A stretch of 64,000 bases of DNA from Flavobacterium endophyticum (GCF_003634455.1 NZ_RBLC01000006.1:24219-88218), one strand, 5' to 3'; positions 16,133 to 25,052 are shown, counted from the first letter of the stretch. Program-made: numbers and translations. Notes: a model not told the origin generated them from the letters alone.

Positions 16133-16628
16133 AACTGTGTGTTTTTGTCATAAATTCTCTAATCGTCTTCCTTGCTCTTGAAAGCGCAACTCGCACTGCG
16201 GTTTCATTCATATCCATCATTTTGGCAATTTCTTCAAATTCATATTGTTCAATATCCCGAAACTGAACGATCATCCTTTGCTGTTCGGGCAACTCGTTGA
16301 TAATCTTTTCGACCCAGGTTAAGCTGTCTGAATCTTCAAGCTGTTGCTGCATCAAGGGCTGCCGGTCTGTAAAATTATTATGCACGATCTGCAGGTTTCC
16401 GGCTCTTTTTGATTTCAATTGGTCTAAGCAATAATTTTTTGTAATTGTCATGGCAAAGGCTTCAACGCTGTTGTATTTGTCCAATCCCTGTTTCTTATCC
16501 CAAAGCTTGACCAAAACTTCTTGTGTCGCATCTTCAGCTTCTTCTGTGCTAACGAGCAATCGCTTTGCCAGCCTAAAGACTTTATCCTTAAAAGGAGCTA
16601 TAAGATTTACAAACTCAACTTGGTTCAT
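16119..16628 (-). CDS. ECF RNA polymerase sigma factor
   Basis: 169 residues. The sigma-2 region (residues about 8-75) has EEAEDATQEVLVKLWDKK and VEAFAMTITKNYCLDQL. The sigma-4 region (about 108-160) has LPEQQRMIVQFRDIEQYEFEEIAKMM then NETAVRVALSRARKTIRE, the recognition helix. It heads a five-gene operon with the anti-sigma-like protein and three DUF4252 genes, which suggests an envelope response, though the signal is unknown. Confidence 0.9.
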   Translation of the reverse strand: MNQVEFVNLIAPFKDKVFRLAKRLLVSTEEAEDATQEVLVKLWDKKQGLDKYNSVEAFAMTITKNYCLDQLKSKRAGNLQIVHNNFTDRQPLMQQQLEDSDSLTWVEKIINELPEQQRMIVQFRDIEQYEFEEIAKMMDMNETAVRVALSRARKTIREFMTKTHSYGIG

Positions 16629-16763
16629 TGTGACGTTTTAATTGGTCGGTTATATAATCAAGACGAAGCACTTTATTTTTTGTTACAATAAAAATTGAAA
16701 ATAAGACTAAAACCTCTAAATTTACGTTAATAAAAATTACGACCTCTATAAGATACCGTATTT

Positions 16764-18218
16764 ATGAAAAAGAAATTCAGCCTTGCAATCCTTTTATTCA
16801 TTGGGATTTCTACCTTTTTTGCCTGTCAAGATGACCTTGACGACATCGAAGTTCCAACCGAATTAAAAATTAACGATTTTATCTGGAAAGGATTAAATTT
16901 ATATTATTACTGGCAAGCGGATGTACCTGATTTGTCGGATAGCCGATTTGCCAATCAAGGCGAATTGAATGCTTTTCTTTATAATCACGAATCGCCAGAA
17001 GATTTGTTCTACGGCTTGTTGAATAATTATCCAACTACAGACCGATTCAGCGTCATTTTTAGCGATTATACCGTTTTAGAAGGCGTCTTGACCGGAAATA
17101 CATCCAACGACGGAGTCGATTACCAATTATTAAGAAAATCGGAAGGCTCTAACGAAGTCTTCGGCTGGGTACGTTATATCATTCCCAACTCGGATGCGGC
17201 TTCTAAAGACATTCGCCGTGGTGATATCTTCTACGCTGTGAACGGAACTCCGCTGACCGTTTCTAATTATAGAGATTTGCTTGCCGATCAGACCTACACT
17301 TTAAATCTGGCGGATTATGACGGCGGAAACATCACGCCAAATTCGCGTTCGGTAGCCTTGACGAAGACTACTATTGCAGAAAATCCGATCTTGATCAATA
17401 AAGTTCTTACCTATGACACGCATAAAATAGGCTACCTATTATATAATGGTTTTTATGGGGAATACGACACGAACCTGAATGCTGCATTCGGGCAGTTCAG
17501 GACGGAAGGCGTAACCGATTTGGTTTTAGACCTACGTTATAATTCTGGAGGCGCTGTCAAATCTGCGGCCTATCTTGCCAGCATGATTACGGGACAATTT
17601 AACGGACAGGTTTTTGCAAAACAGCAATGGAATGCCAAGATCGAAGATTACTTTGCCGATAACGACCCAGAACAGCTGATCAACCGATTCTCAAACAGTA
17701 TCGGAAATAGCCCGATCAACAGCTTGAATCTTACTAAAGTATATGTGCTGACTTCTAAAAGCACGGCTTCGGCGAGCGAATTGGTTATCAACGGACTGAA
17801 ACCGCACATTGAGGTTGTGCAAATCGGAGATGTAACGACTGGAAAAAATGTCGGTTCGGTTACCTTATATGATTCGCCATCCTTTGGAAAACAAGGACGT
17901 ACTAATCGCCATAAATATGCCATGCAGCCGATCTGCTTTAAGATTGTAAATTCGACAGGATTCGGCGATTACCAAAACGGACTGACTCCAACAACTCCAT
18001 TCGTTGAAAATCTTGGAAACTTAGGAGTGCTTGGCGATGCAACAGAACCTCTTTTGAGCACAGCTATTGCTCAAATTACAGGCGTTGGCAGAAGAACCAT
18101 GCAGCATCCGGATAAAATCTACGAACACTTTAAAGACAGGAAGTCGATGCAGCGCTTCGGTACTGAAATGTATATCGACAAAGTTCCAGATGGAATCACA
18201 GACTTCTTTAAATTCTAA
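16764..18218 (+). CDS. S41 family C-terminal processing peptidase, lipoprotein
   Basis: 484 residues. The signal ends in lipobox FFAC (Cys about 21). A PDZ-like domain (about 140-185) contains DIRRGDIFYAVNGTPLT. The S41 domain follows with DLRYNSGG, STASASELVINGL (catalytic Ser) and TTGKNVGS (Lys of the Ser-Lys dyad). It would cut proteins in the periplasm or at the outer membrane. It is divergent from the sigma factor operon and may answer to it, but no shared site is clear. Confidence 0.88.
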   Translation: MKKKFSLAILLFIGISTFFACQDDLDDIEVPTELKINDFIWKGLNLYYYWQADVPDLSDSRFANQGELNAFLYNHESPEDLFYGLLNNYPTTDRFSVIFSDYTVLEGVLTGNTSNDGVDYQLLRKSEGSNEVFGWVRYIIPNSDAASKDIRRGDIFYAVNGTPLTVSNYRDLLADQTYTLNLADYDGGNITPNSRSVALTKTTIAENPILINKVLTYDTHKIGYLLYNGFYGEYDTNLNAAFGQFRTEGVTDLVLDLRYNSGGAVKSAAYLASMITGQFNGQVFAKQQWNAKIEDYFADNDPEQLINRFSNSIGNSPINSLNLTKVYVLTSKSTASASELVINGLKPHIEVVQIGDVTTGKNVGSVTLYDSPSFGKQGRTNRHKYAMQPICFKIVNSTGFGDYQNGLTPTTPFVENLGNLGVLGDATEPLLSTAIAQITGVGRRTMQHPDKIYEHFKDRKSMQRFGTEMYIDKVPDGITDFFKF

Positions 18219-18239
18219 ATTCATCATTTATAACAAATA

Positions 18240-18267
18240 AAAAAGGCTTCCGTTTGGAAGCCTTTTT
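18240..18267. terminator. Bidirectional Rho-independent terminator
   Basis: AAAAGGCTTCC-GTTT-GGAAGCCTTTTT ends the S41 gene and the convergent cobalamin-locus operon. Confidence 0.88.
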
Positions 18268-18286
18268 AGTATGCAATTATAATCGA

Positions 18287-19258
18287 TTAGTGAACAACCA
18301 ATCGTTCGTTACTTTTTTTGGTTCCATACATTATTTCAACAACGTAAACGCCTTTGTTCAATTCCGAAACAGGTATGCCTTCCTGAGTTTGTATGTTTTT
18401 TTGAAACACCATCCTTCCTGAAATATCATAGATCGTTATCAAAACTGCTTCTTGCAGATTGCCAATATAGAATTTTTCAGAAGCCGGATTCGGATACAAG
18501 CGAAGTTCTTTCCATGAAGGATTTTCTATTCCCAAAGTCGCTTGGTTGATAACGCCTACCCCATCGAGATCAAATCCTCCCGAATTAAAAGGCGTCGGAA
18601 AAGAATCGTTCACGGCATTACCAAAGCTATCGTAGGTCGCATACAAAGGATCGATAGACCCTACGACATCAATAATCTTTACGTGGGTAATAGTGTTCTT
18701 GTCCAACAACGGGCTGTTCGGAATATCGCTCAAATCAAAAGGCACGCCTTTGCTTCCGTATTTCCCAGCAAGGTTGTTGAGATAAGGTGCCGAAGGGGTT
18801 CCAAAGCTGCCGATCTGCGTGGTTGTCTGCGTTTCGCTATGGGCTGGAAACCTGAAAAAATGAATCCCGTCGGAACTTACTTCTACAAAACCGAGTTCCA
18901 AGAATGCGGGGCCGCTGTTTTCAAAAACAGCAAAGTCAAATCCTGGTCCGTTAATGATCGGCAGTTCAAATGTCAAGATGGCACTGCCTTCGTCTCCCAA
19001 GCTTACGATGCTTCCCGTTGCAGGCCCTATCGCATTTTCTGGAACGCCTACAGAAGCTCTGTTGCTTCCAGCTACAACAAGACTCGGGTTTGCCTTATTC
19101 ACATAGCCTCTTTCTACCGTAGCGCCTGTTGCCCAGGCCACAAAAAGCGGACTGCTCGGCTCCATGGCGGTTGATCCGGCGATGCCTGCCGCAGGAGCAT
19201 ACGATTGGCCATTGGCTGCCAGCGATATCAGGAAAGCGAAAGACAGGAATCGTTTCAT
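18287..19258 (-). CDS. T9SS-sorted surface protein of the cobalamin locus
   Basis: 323 residues. Signal peptide ends at ANGQ. The body (about 20-245) is rich in beta strands: SLGDEGSAILTFELPIINGPGFDFAVFEN and VEVSSDGIHFFRFP. It resembles surface beta-sandwich proteins found beside BtuB in Bacteroidota. The last 75 residues, from LRLYPNPASEKFYI to the terminal basic strand, are a type A T9SS sorting domain. It is the last gene of the btuB operon, with no gap after the propeller gene. By position it may bind or capture corrinoids; this is not shown by any motif. Confidence 0.75.
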   Translation of the reverse strand: MKRFLSFAFLISLAANGQSYAPAAGIAGSTAMEPSSPLFVAWATGATVERGYVNKANPSLVVAGSNRASVGVPENAIGPATGSIVSLGDEGSAILTFELPIINGPGFDFAVFENSGPAFLELGFVEVSSDGIHFFRFPAHSETQTTTQIGSFGTPSAPYLNNLAGKYGSKGVPFDLSDIPNSPLLDKNTITHVKIIDVVGSIDPLYATYDSFGNAVNDSFPTPFNSGGFDLDGVGVINQATLGIENPSWKELRLYPNPASEKFYIGNLQEAVLITIYDISGRMVFQKNIQTQEGIPVSELNKGVYVVEIMYGTKKSNERLVVH

Positions 19259-20554
19259 CTATCTTTTTATTATTTTTTGGACGCTTCTTACGTTATCGAT
19301 CGTAATTTCTACGACATACATTCCTGGATTTAATTCTGAAATAGCAACTCCAGAAACGGCATACGCTTGATTTTTAACCAATCTTCCAGACATGTCATGC
19401 ATTTTTATCGTAGCAGGCTGGTCGGTGTTGATGTAAAATTGATCTGTAGCTGGATTCGGATAAAGCGCAATATCGAATTTGGTGCGCTCTCCAGTTCCCA
19501 AATTGCTATCCACAGCTTTAAGGAAAGCGTTCGGTAATTTGCCGACCGTATAGGTGTTTAGCAAGGCGCCATCTGTTGTAGAATGTACATATACTTTACC
19601 GTCTGCCACATAATTGACTGCATCGCCTACATAGATCTTGTTGTTGATGATTTCCATGCCGTAGATGCCGTATAGGTTCTGTGGAGGCAGTGTAAAGAAA
19701 GGCGTTGTAGGCACTATGTTTGACGTTGTCGTTGCCTTAAAAACATCGGCATCGATGCCATAATACATATCAGTACCGTCTATTTTCAAGTTTGAAGGAT
19801 GTTCTTGCGGAAAATCCATCTGCCCTATCACCGTATTTGTTGTCGTATTGATCTTGACTAAAGCACCGTAAGTTTCAGTTCCGGCCCAGCTAGGCTTTCC
19901 GCCGCAAAGAACATATAAGATGCCGTCTTTTTCTACCATCGAATTAGGCACGTCTCCGACTTGGATCGTTTGCTCTAATGTATTGGTAGTCGGATTGATT
20001 ACAGAAACGGTATTGCCATAACCGTAACCTCCCTGGTGCGCCACATACAGCTTTCCGTTGATTTCTAAGATTCTCTCCACGCCTTCAGGCAAAGCAATAT
20101 TGGCTTCAATCGTATTGTTAGAAAGGTTGATTACGGCCACATAATCATCGGTCGCGCTTCCTCCGCTTCCCCAATTGGTCACGTATCCTTTTCCGTTGCT
20201 AAAAGCAATATATCTAGGATTGTTAAGTCCTGTGCTGATAGTGGCCACATATTGGAACGTTTCTTTATTGACGATTTTGATGGTGTTGGAAATATTTACC
20301 ACGATATAAGCGTAGTCGCCATTAACGTTGATGCTTTGCGCAGTATCGCCCAGAGCTCCAGAAGTAGGATTTACGGTTGCATAAATATTGTTCTGCAGGT
20401 TTCCTGTATTTGAAAGAAAAGAAACCGAAGCGTTATTAGAGCCTGCGCCTCCTTCATTAAGAATAAATACGCCGTCATTAAAGGTTTGGCCTACAACAGG
20501 CAGGCTGGAAAGAGATAATAAGCTTACTACAAGAAAGCCGTAAAGTTGTTTCAT
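19259..20554 (-). CDS. BtuG-like beta-propeller with T9SS sorting domain
   Basis: 431 residues with a Sec signal (ending VVGQ) and no lipobox. Residues about 25-345 are repeated propeller blades of YncE/DUF5074 type, for example VSVINPTTNTLEQTIQVGDVPNSMVEKDGILYVLCGG split over two blades. The start FNDGVFILNEGG mirrors the lipoprotein paralogue just upstream (YDNGVFVLNEGN). From IALYPNPATDQFYI to the end is a T9SS type A domain. BtuG-type propellers bind cobalamin tightly outside BtuB. This copy would be delivered by T9SS instead of a lipid anchor. Confidence 0.82.
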   Translation of the reverse strand: MKQLYGFLVVSLLSLSSLPVVGQTFNDGVFILNEGGAGSNNASVSFLSNTGNLQNNIYATVNPTSGALGDTAQSINVNGDYAYIVVNISNTIKIVNKETFQYVATISTGLNNPRYIAFSNGKGYVTNWGSGGSATDDYVAVINLSNNTIEANIALPEGVERILEINGKLYVAHQGGYGYGNTVSVINPTTNTLEQTIQVGDVPNSMVEKDGILYVLCGGKPSWAGTETYGALVKINTTTNTVIGQMDFPQEHPSNLKIDGTDMYYGIDADVFKATTTSNIVPTTPFFTLPPQNLYGIYGMEIINNKIYVGDAVNYVADGKVYVHSTTDGALLNTYTVGKLPNAFLKAVDSNLGTGERTKFDIALYPNPATDQFYINTDQPATIKMHDMSGRLVKNQAYAVSGVAISELNPGMYVVEITIDNVRSVQKIIKR

Positions 20555-20580
20555 GAGATTGGATTAAATAAATTGAATTG

Positions 20581-21627
20581 TTAGTTAAAATAAAAACCGT
20601 TTGGTCCTACTCCTACTGCAACCGGATTTAATAAAGTACCTGTTGTTGAATAGATGTAAATTTGGCTGTCTGAAGAAAAATCTCCGCCATCAGCAATGTA
20701 AATTTTGCCATCGTTTACTGCAAAACCATACATCCTGCCGTATAGTGATTGCGATTCATACGTAAGCAACGGAACCGTAGGCGCTGCTGTTGCATTGGCC
20801 GCCATCGCAAAAACAGCCGTATCGACCGTATAGTAAATTTTATTGTCTTCGATATTGAGGTTTCTTGCTCCAGCCGAAGTCGCTGCTGCTACCGTAATCG
20901 GCGTGCCTACCACAGTATTGGTAGAGAGGTTGATTTTTGCCAGCTTTTCAGAACCTAAAACATATAAGGTTCCGTTTTCTTCTTCAAATGCGTTAGGGCT
21001 AAATCCTAATGGAATCGTTGTTTCGATACTATTTGTAGCTGGATTAAAAACAGTTACAGAGGTACCGCTGCCGAAGTAGCCGTTCATAATGTAAATCTTG
21101 CCGTTTTCTTCTATGATTTTTTCCGACCAATTGTTCATTGCCACTCGGCTTGTCGTATAGTTTGAAAGATCAATTACGGTAAGGAAATCATCGGAACCTA
21201 CTTCATAATTATCGTAATTGGTCACATAAGCTTTGCCATCCACCACTACGCCATATCTTGGACTCCTAAAATCAGTGCTGATAGTTGCGATAAACTTAAA
21301 CGTATAACGGTCTACTACTGTAATCTTATTGGCTAAACCCGAAATGATAAAAGCTCTTGTATCATCAAAAAACATAGACTGGAGCAAGGTGCCCATTTCT
21401 GCGGCTTCTGGGTTGACATTTCTAAAAACGTCCTGCTCTACGGCACCCGAATTGCTGATAAAAGTGACAGAGCTTGTGGTAATGGTAGAATTTCCTTCGT
21501 TCAATACAAAAACTCCATTATCATAATCGCCGAGCGACTCATTTGACGAATTATCATCACTGCTACAGGAAGCCAAGAAAAGCGAGCTTGCGAACAGCAT
21601 TACAAAAATTCTATTGAACTTTTTCAT
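20581..21627 (-). CDS. BtuG-like cobalamin-binding beta-propeller lipoprotein
   Basis: 348 residues. Lipoprotein signal with LASC (Cys 21) followed by SSDDNSS, an acidic/serine stretch fitting surface export. The rest is a propeller with blades such as KITVVDRYTFKFIATIS and VTVFNPATNSIETTIPLG. It is encoded 2 bases after btuB under the same cobalamin riboswitch. In Bacteroides, BtuG is a seven-bladed propeller lipoprotein that caps BtuB and hands over cobalamin; position and fold both support that role. Confidence 0.85.
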   Translation of the reverse strand: MKKFNRIFVMLFASSLFLASCSSDDNSSNESLGDYDNGVFVLNEGNSTITTSSVTFISNSGAVEQDVFRNVNPEAAEMGTLLQSMFFDDTRAFIISGLANKITVVDRYTFKFIATISTDFRSPRYGVVVDGKAYVTNYDNYEVGSDDFLTVIDLSNYTTSRVAMNNWSEKIIEENGKIYIMNGYFGSGTSVTVFNPATNSIETTIPLGFSPNAFEEENGTLYVLGSEKLAKINLSTNTVVGTPITVAAATSAGARNLNIEDNKIYYTVDTAVFAMAANATAAPTVPLLTYESQSLYGRMYGFAVNDGKIYIADGGDFSSDSQIYIYSTTGTLLNPVAVGVGPNGFYFN

Positions 21628-21629
21628 AT

Positions 21630-23462
21630 TTAAAAATTTAAGGTTAGATACATATTAAAATTGCGTCCCGGCAAATACCGGCTTTCGACGCTGGCATACT
21701 TTTCATCCAGGAGATTCAGTACTTGGAAGCCTAGAATGCAAGAATTCTTTTTGCCAAAGTCATAATGGAGAGAAGCATTGCTTACCAAATAAGCGTCGAT
21801 GTTATATCTTGAATTGTTGTCGGATCTCGTAAAGACTTCGCCGTTATACAACAGCTGATAGTCTGCCGACAGCTTCTTCCAAGAATAGCTTAGCGATGAA
21901 GTAGCTTTGTGGTACGGCACATAAATCAACTGCTTCTTTTTTTCCATGTCTTCCGAAACCGTATAGCCGTAGGTCCCGTTCAGCATCACATGATGGTTTC
22001 CGAAGTTTTTGCTCCAGCTTACGATTGCTTCCCCTCCATACGTCCTTACTTTGTTAGTATTTTGCGGTGACCAGTTCGAACCGTTCGGAATCCAGCGGAG
22101 CATGTCCTTGATATCGATATAATACCCTGTCAGGGTGATCTTAAAAGTATTGAAACGGAACTCATTGCCCAATTCGGCTTGGTACGACGATTCGGGTTTC
22201 AGGTTTTCGTTTCCTCCCGGTTGCCAGTACAAGTCATTGAATGTCGGCACCCTAAAGTTTTTAGAACCGTTAAGTTTCAAGGTATAAAAATCAGCCGCTT
22301 TCCAGCTCATCCCTAAAGAAAACAGGAGCGGACTTTTGTAATTATTCGTAAATTCTTTCCTAACGCTTGCTTCATACAACAACTTTTTCGTCAGGTTGTG
22401 CTTCAACAACAAGCTGGCCGAACCAATGTTTCGCTGTTCGTTTTTGATGTCAGAACCCTTTCCTTTGTTCTGCGTATAATCCAAAATCGCATTCAGCTGA
22501 ATCGCATCAGTAGCTTGAAAGGCAAGGTCGTACTTCCCGATATAGGTTTTTACCTCGCCAAAGGTGTAAGACTCCGAATCGATATTGTCGAAGTATTTAT
22601 ATTTTTCGCTCAGGGCGCCGACTTTTACTTTGGAAACAAATCGGCCAAAAAAGCTGTCCCATTCCAGCAGATTTCTAGTATTCAGGTCTTGGTATTTGGT
22701 CTTGATTTCCGAAGGAAAGATTAGCGAAAAATGCCTTTCCCCGTCAAACACATAGCTGTATAATTTCAAGAAATTGTTATCGTTGATCTTATACCCAATT
22801 GCCGCATTCATGCTGGTATTGTAATATTGGCCATTCAGGTTTTTGTCATCAGAATCCACATAATCATAGTCGTTGTCGGAGCTGTTTCTGGAAATGCTGA
22901 CCTGCGCGCTGAATTTTCCGTCAGACGCATCGAGCTTGTAATTGCCTCCAAACGTATTGAAACTGCCATAGTTGAGACGGAGCGAGTTTGAAAAATGATC
23001 CTCAAACTTCACGGTATTGTTCAGGTGGATACTGCCTCCGATGGCACTGCTTCCATAAATAGAACTTCCGCCGCCTGCCCTTACGGATATGCTGTTGAAA
23101 TCCCTTGTGGTAATCGTATTAAAATCAGTCTGTCCGTTGAGCTGCGAATTGATGTTGATTCCGTTCCAGATCACAGCAGTCTGCTGGGCGGTCGTTCCCC
23201 TAAACGAAGGCGAAGACACCATCCCCAAGCCATTTTCCTTGAAATAAATTACGGTATTGTAATTCAGCAGCGAGGTAAGCGAAGCTTGGTTTTTGTTGAT
23301 GATGGAATCGGACAGTTTTAGCACCGACTGGGAATCCGAATAATTTTTAAGCTGCAGATCCGAAATCTCCACAACCTCTAAATGATGGATGCTGTCGTGC
23401 TGTGCCAATGCAGATTGGCAGATGCTGAAAAGCAAAAACAGGTATAGTTTTTTAAAAGTCAT
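21630..23462 (-). CDS. btuB: TonB-dependent cobalamin receptor BtuB
   Basis: 610 residues, the size of BtuB. Signal peptide ends in ALAQ. The N-terminus (LEVVEISDLQL) may be the TonB box. The plug domain (about 45-150) has YNTVIYFKENGLGM, SPSFRGTTAQQTAVIWNGI and GGGSSIYGSSAIGGSI. The rest forms barrel strands, ending LPGRNFNMYLTLNF with a terminal Phe. It moves cobalamin through the outer membrane with TonB/ExbB energy. The cobalamin riboswitch upstream fixes the substrate much better than the protein alone. Confidence 0.92.
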   Translation of the reverse strand: MTFKKLYLFLLFSICQSALAQHDSIHHLEVVEISDLQLKNYSDSQSVLKLSDSIINKNQASLTSLLNYNTVIYFKENGLGMVSSPSFRGTTAQQTAVIWNGININSQLNGQTDFNTITTRDFNSISVRAGGGSSIYGSSAIGGSIHLNNTVKFEDHFSNSLRLNYGSFNTFGGNYKLDASDGKFSAQVSISRNSSDNDYDYVDSDDKNLNGQYYNTSMNAAIGYKINDNNFLKLYSYVFDGERHFSLIFPSEIKTKYQDLNTRNLLEWDSFFGRFVSKVKVGALSEKYKYFDNIDSESYTFGEVKTYIGKYDLAFQATDAIQLNAILDYTQNKGKGSDIKNEQRNIGSASLLLKHNLTKKLLYEASVRKEFTNNYKSPLLFSLGMSWKAADFYTLKLNGSKNFRVPTFNDLYWQPGGNENLKPESSYQAELGNEFRFNTFKITLTGYYIDIKDMLRWIPNGSNWSPQNTNKVRTYGGEAIVSWSKNFGNHHVMLNGTYGYTVSEDMEKKKQLIYVPYHKATSSLSYSWKKLSADYQLLYNGEVFTRSDNNSRYNIDAYLVSNASLHYDFGKKNSCILGFQVLNLLDEKYASVESRYLPGRNFNMYLTLNF

Positions 23463-23509
23463 AATTTCGAAACCTTTTTCCCGAAGGCTTGATAATTGTT
23501 AAGAAAAAA

Positions 23510-23672
23510 GGCAGGTCTCCTGGCTTGCGTCTTGCTGTTTACCTTCCCATCCGCCGAGCGGACAGTGGTTTGTAGATAACAGCAAGCTGGATAGCTTACA
23601 GTTGCGGGAACAGCTTTGGTCTTGAACCAAATTCCCTTTTAATGTGATTATAAAACACCAATCACAACCTTA
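23510..23672 (-). promoter_or_regulatory. Cobalamin riboswitch upstream of btuB
   Basis: The minus strand carries the conserved parts in order: AAAAGGGAA and TGGT, GCTGTTCCCGCAACTGTAAGC, CCACTG, GGATGGGAAGG, then GCAAGCCAGGAGACCTGCC at the 3' end. This is the class I adenosylcobalamin aptamer. A U-run (23509-23504) follows the last hairpin directly, so bound cobalamin could end transcription. A -7 element TATATTTG lies at 23689-23682, placing the transcript start near 23675. It would shut off btuB and the three surface genes when cobalamin is plentiful. Confidence 0.95.
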
Positions 23673-23760
23673 ATTCGAGTGCAAATATACTATAAGTTCT
23701 ATATTTTCTCCTGATTTCCTAAATATTTATATATTTACTTACATCATAAAAATCTCAATT

Positions 23761-24594
23761 ATGAAGAGAATACTACTTTTTTTGCTGGTTCCGATGCTAT
23801 CCTTTGCGCAAAACACAGGAATTGAAATGCTATTGGTAAATCCTGATATCGGAACTCCTTCGTCTTATTGGGGTGCCCGTACTTCAAACGATTCTGGCTT
23901 GAACGCTATTTTACAGTCACATGCCGTAACAGTCTATACACTGAAACTTGGAAATCCTTATTACGAATACGACACCAAAACGGTGCAGATCCAATGTGCC
24001 GACTGCAATCTCAATGCGCTCAAGGCCGATCTAGAAGCCTATTCTTCGGTAGTCACAAAAGCTACGCTGGCAAGCCCTGCCTATTTTATAAACAACTTGT
24101 CGGTCATGTTACGAAACGCAGCAGCAGGAACGTCTACCGGAACGGTCATGAACATCGCTACTACCAATGATTCTGGGTTGAACCAGATTTTTCAAAACTT
24201 TAATGTGCGATCGTATGATATCTATGGGGATCTCAACCATTATAAATTAAGATGCGATTGCGATAACACATTGCTAAAAGCGGCTTTAGACAATTACGAT
24301 ACTATTGTCCTAACTACAGATTTTTTTAACGCTGCCTATCTTTTAAGCAACCAAGACTTTAAAAACCCGAACCCTAAAATTTATCCGAATCCTTTCAGCT
24401 CCAGCTTTCAGATCGAAACAAACGCGGTTGTTTCCAACTATTCGCTCTACGATATTTCTGGAAAACTTTTGATTTCTACCGATTCTAAAGCCAAGCTAGA
24501 CAATCATTCCAGCCTGATTTCAAGCGGTGTTTATCTTTTAAAACTAACGTTTGACAACCAAGAGAATTACACCCAAAAATTGATTAAGATCTAA
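23761..24594 (+). CDS. T9SS-sorted protein with internal duplication, cobalamin locus
   Basis: 277 residues. Signal peptide ends in SFAQ. Two related units follow: about 20-115 (TSNDSGLNAILQSHAVTVYTL...QCADCNLNALKADLEAYSSVV...AYFINN) and about 125-205 (TTNDSGLNQIFQNFNVRSYDI...RCDCDNTLLKAALDNYDTIV...AYLLSN). Each has a close Cys pair (CADC, CDC). The end, from PKIYPNPFSSSFQI, is a T9SS type A domain. I do not recognise the repeat. It is divergent from the riboswitch and upstream of btuFCD, so a role in corrinoid uptake is inferred from position only. Confidence 0.72.
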   Translation: MKRILLFLLVPMLSFAQNTGIEMLLVNPDIGTPSSYWGARTSNDSGLNAILQSHAVTVYTLKLGNPYYEYDTKTVQIQCADCNLNALKADLEAYSSVVTKATLASPAYFINNLSVMLRNAAAGTSTGTVMNIATTNDSGLNQIFQNFNVRSYDIYGDLNHYKLRCDCDNTLLKAALDNYDTIVLTTDFFNAAYLLSNQDFKNPNPKIYPNPFSSSFQIETNAVVSNYSLYDISGKLLISTDSKAKLDNHSSLISSGVYLLKLTFDNQENYTQKLIKI

Positions 24595-24601
24595 TCCAGA
24601 A

Positions 24602-24922
24602 AGCCATGCTGTCGTCAGCAGTTTTCAGGTTGATGTGTCGTTACTTCCTAGTGTCGTGCCTAGTTTTTATGTTTATGTAAACTCACTTTATGTTGTCATA
24701 AACAGTTTTCATGTTGCCGTGAACATGATTCATGCTGTCGTACATAGTTTTTAGCTTGCATCAAACTAACTTCATGTTATCATGAACAGTTTTCATCTTG
24801 CATTGAATATGATTCAAGATGTCGTACATAGTTTTTAGGTTGCATTACACTCACTTTATGTTGTCGTAAATAGTTTTCATGTTGCATTGAACATTATTCA
24901 TGCTGTCGTACATGGTTTTCAG
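24602..24922. repeat. 84-bp hierarchical tandem repeat array, about 3.8 copies
   Basis: Copies start at 24602 (most diverged), 24686, 24770 and 24854. Each 84-bp copy splits into blocks of 20, 22, 20 and 22 bases. Block starts resemble CTTTATGTTGTC, TTTTCATGTTGC, ATTCATGCTGTC and TTTTTAGCTTGC, all variants of one 21-bp ancestor. Because 21, 42 and 84 divide by three, reading frames persist: both strands read as seven-residue periodic peptides broken by stops. There are no unique spacers. It fills the gap between the T9SS gene and btuF. Confidence 0.85.
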
Positions 24923-25022
24923 CCCCATAAAAACAAGGCTAAAAACTGCAGTTTTCAGCTGCCCTAAAATCATCGCAATCCAAAAATCATAAAAACTGAT
25001 GTCGGTTCAAGACAATAACTTT

Positions 25023-25030
25023 TATCTTTG
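25023..25030 (+). promoter_or_regulatory. -7 promoter element of btuFCD
   Basis: TATCTTTG lies 22 bases before the btuF start codon. No cobalamin aptamer is visible on this strand. Confidence 0.5.
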
Positions 25031-25052
25031 CGGTCTTCACAAAAACTTTTTT

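Noticed and set aside
18542..19174. 210-residue plus-strand reading frame
   Set aside because: It is antisense to a T9SS gene with signal peptide and sorting domain; no leader or family match.
24602..24922. CRISPR array
   Set aside because: Repeats are contiguous 84-bp units without unique spacers, blocks are diverged, and no cas genes are near.
24602..24922. A real protein-coding gene in the repeat array
   Set aside because: Both strands have the same heptad-like reading but stop codons recur, and no start with a leader is present. At most a relic.
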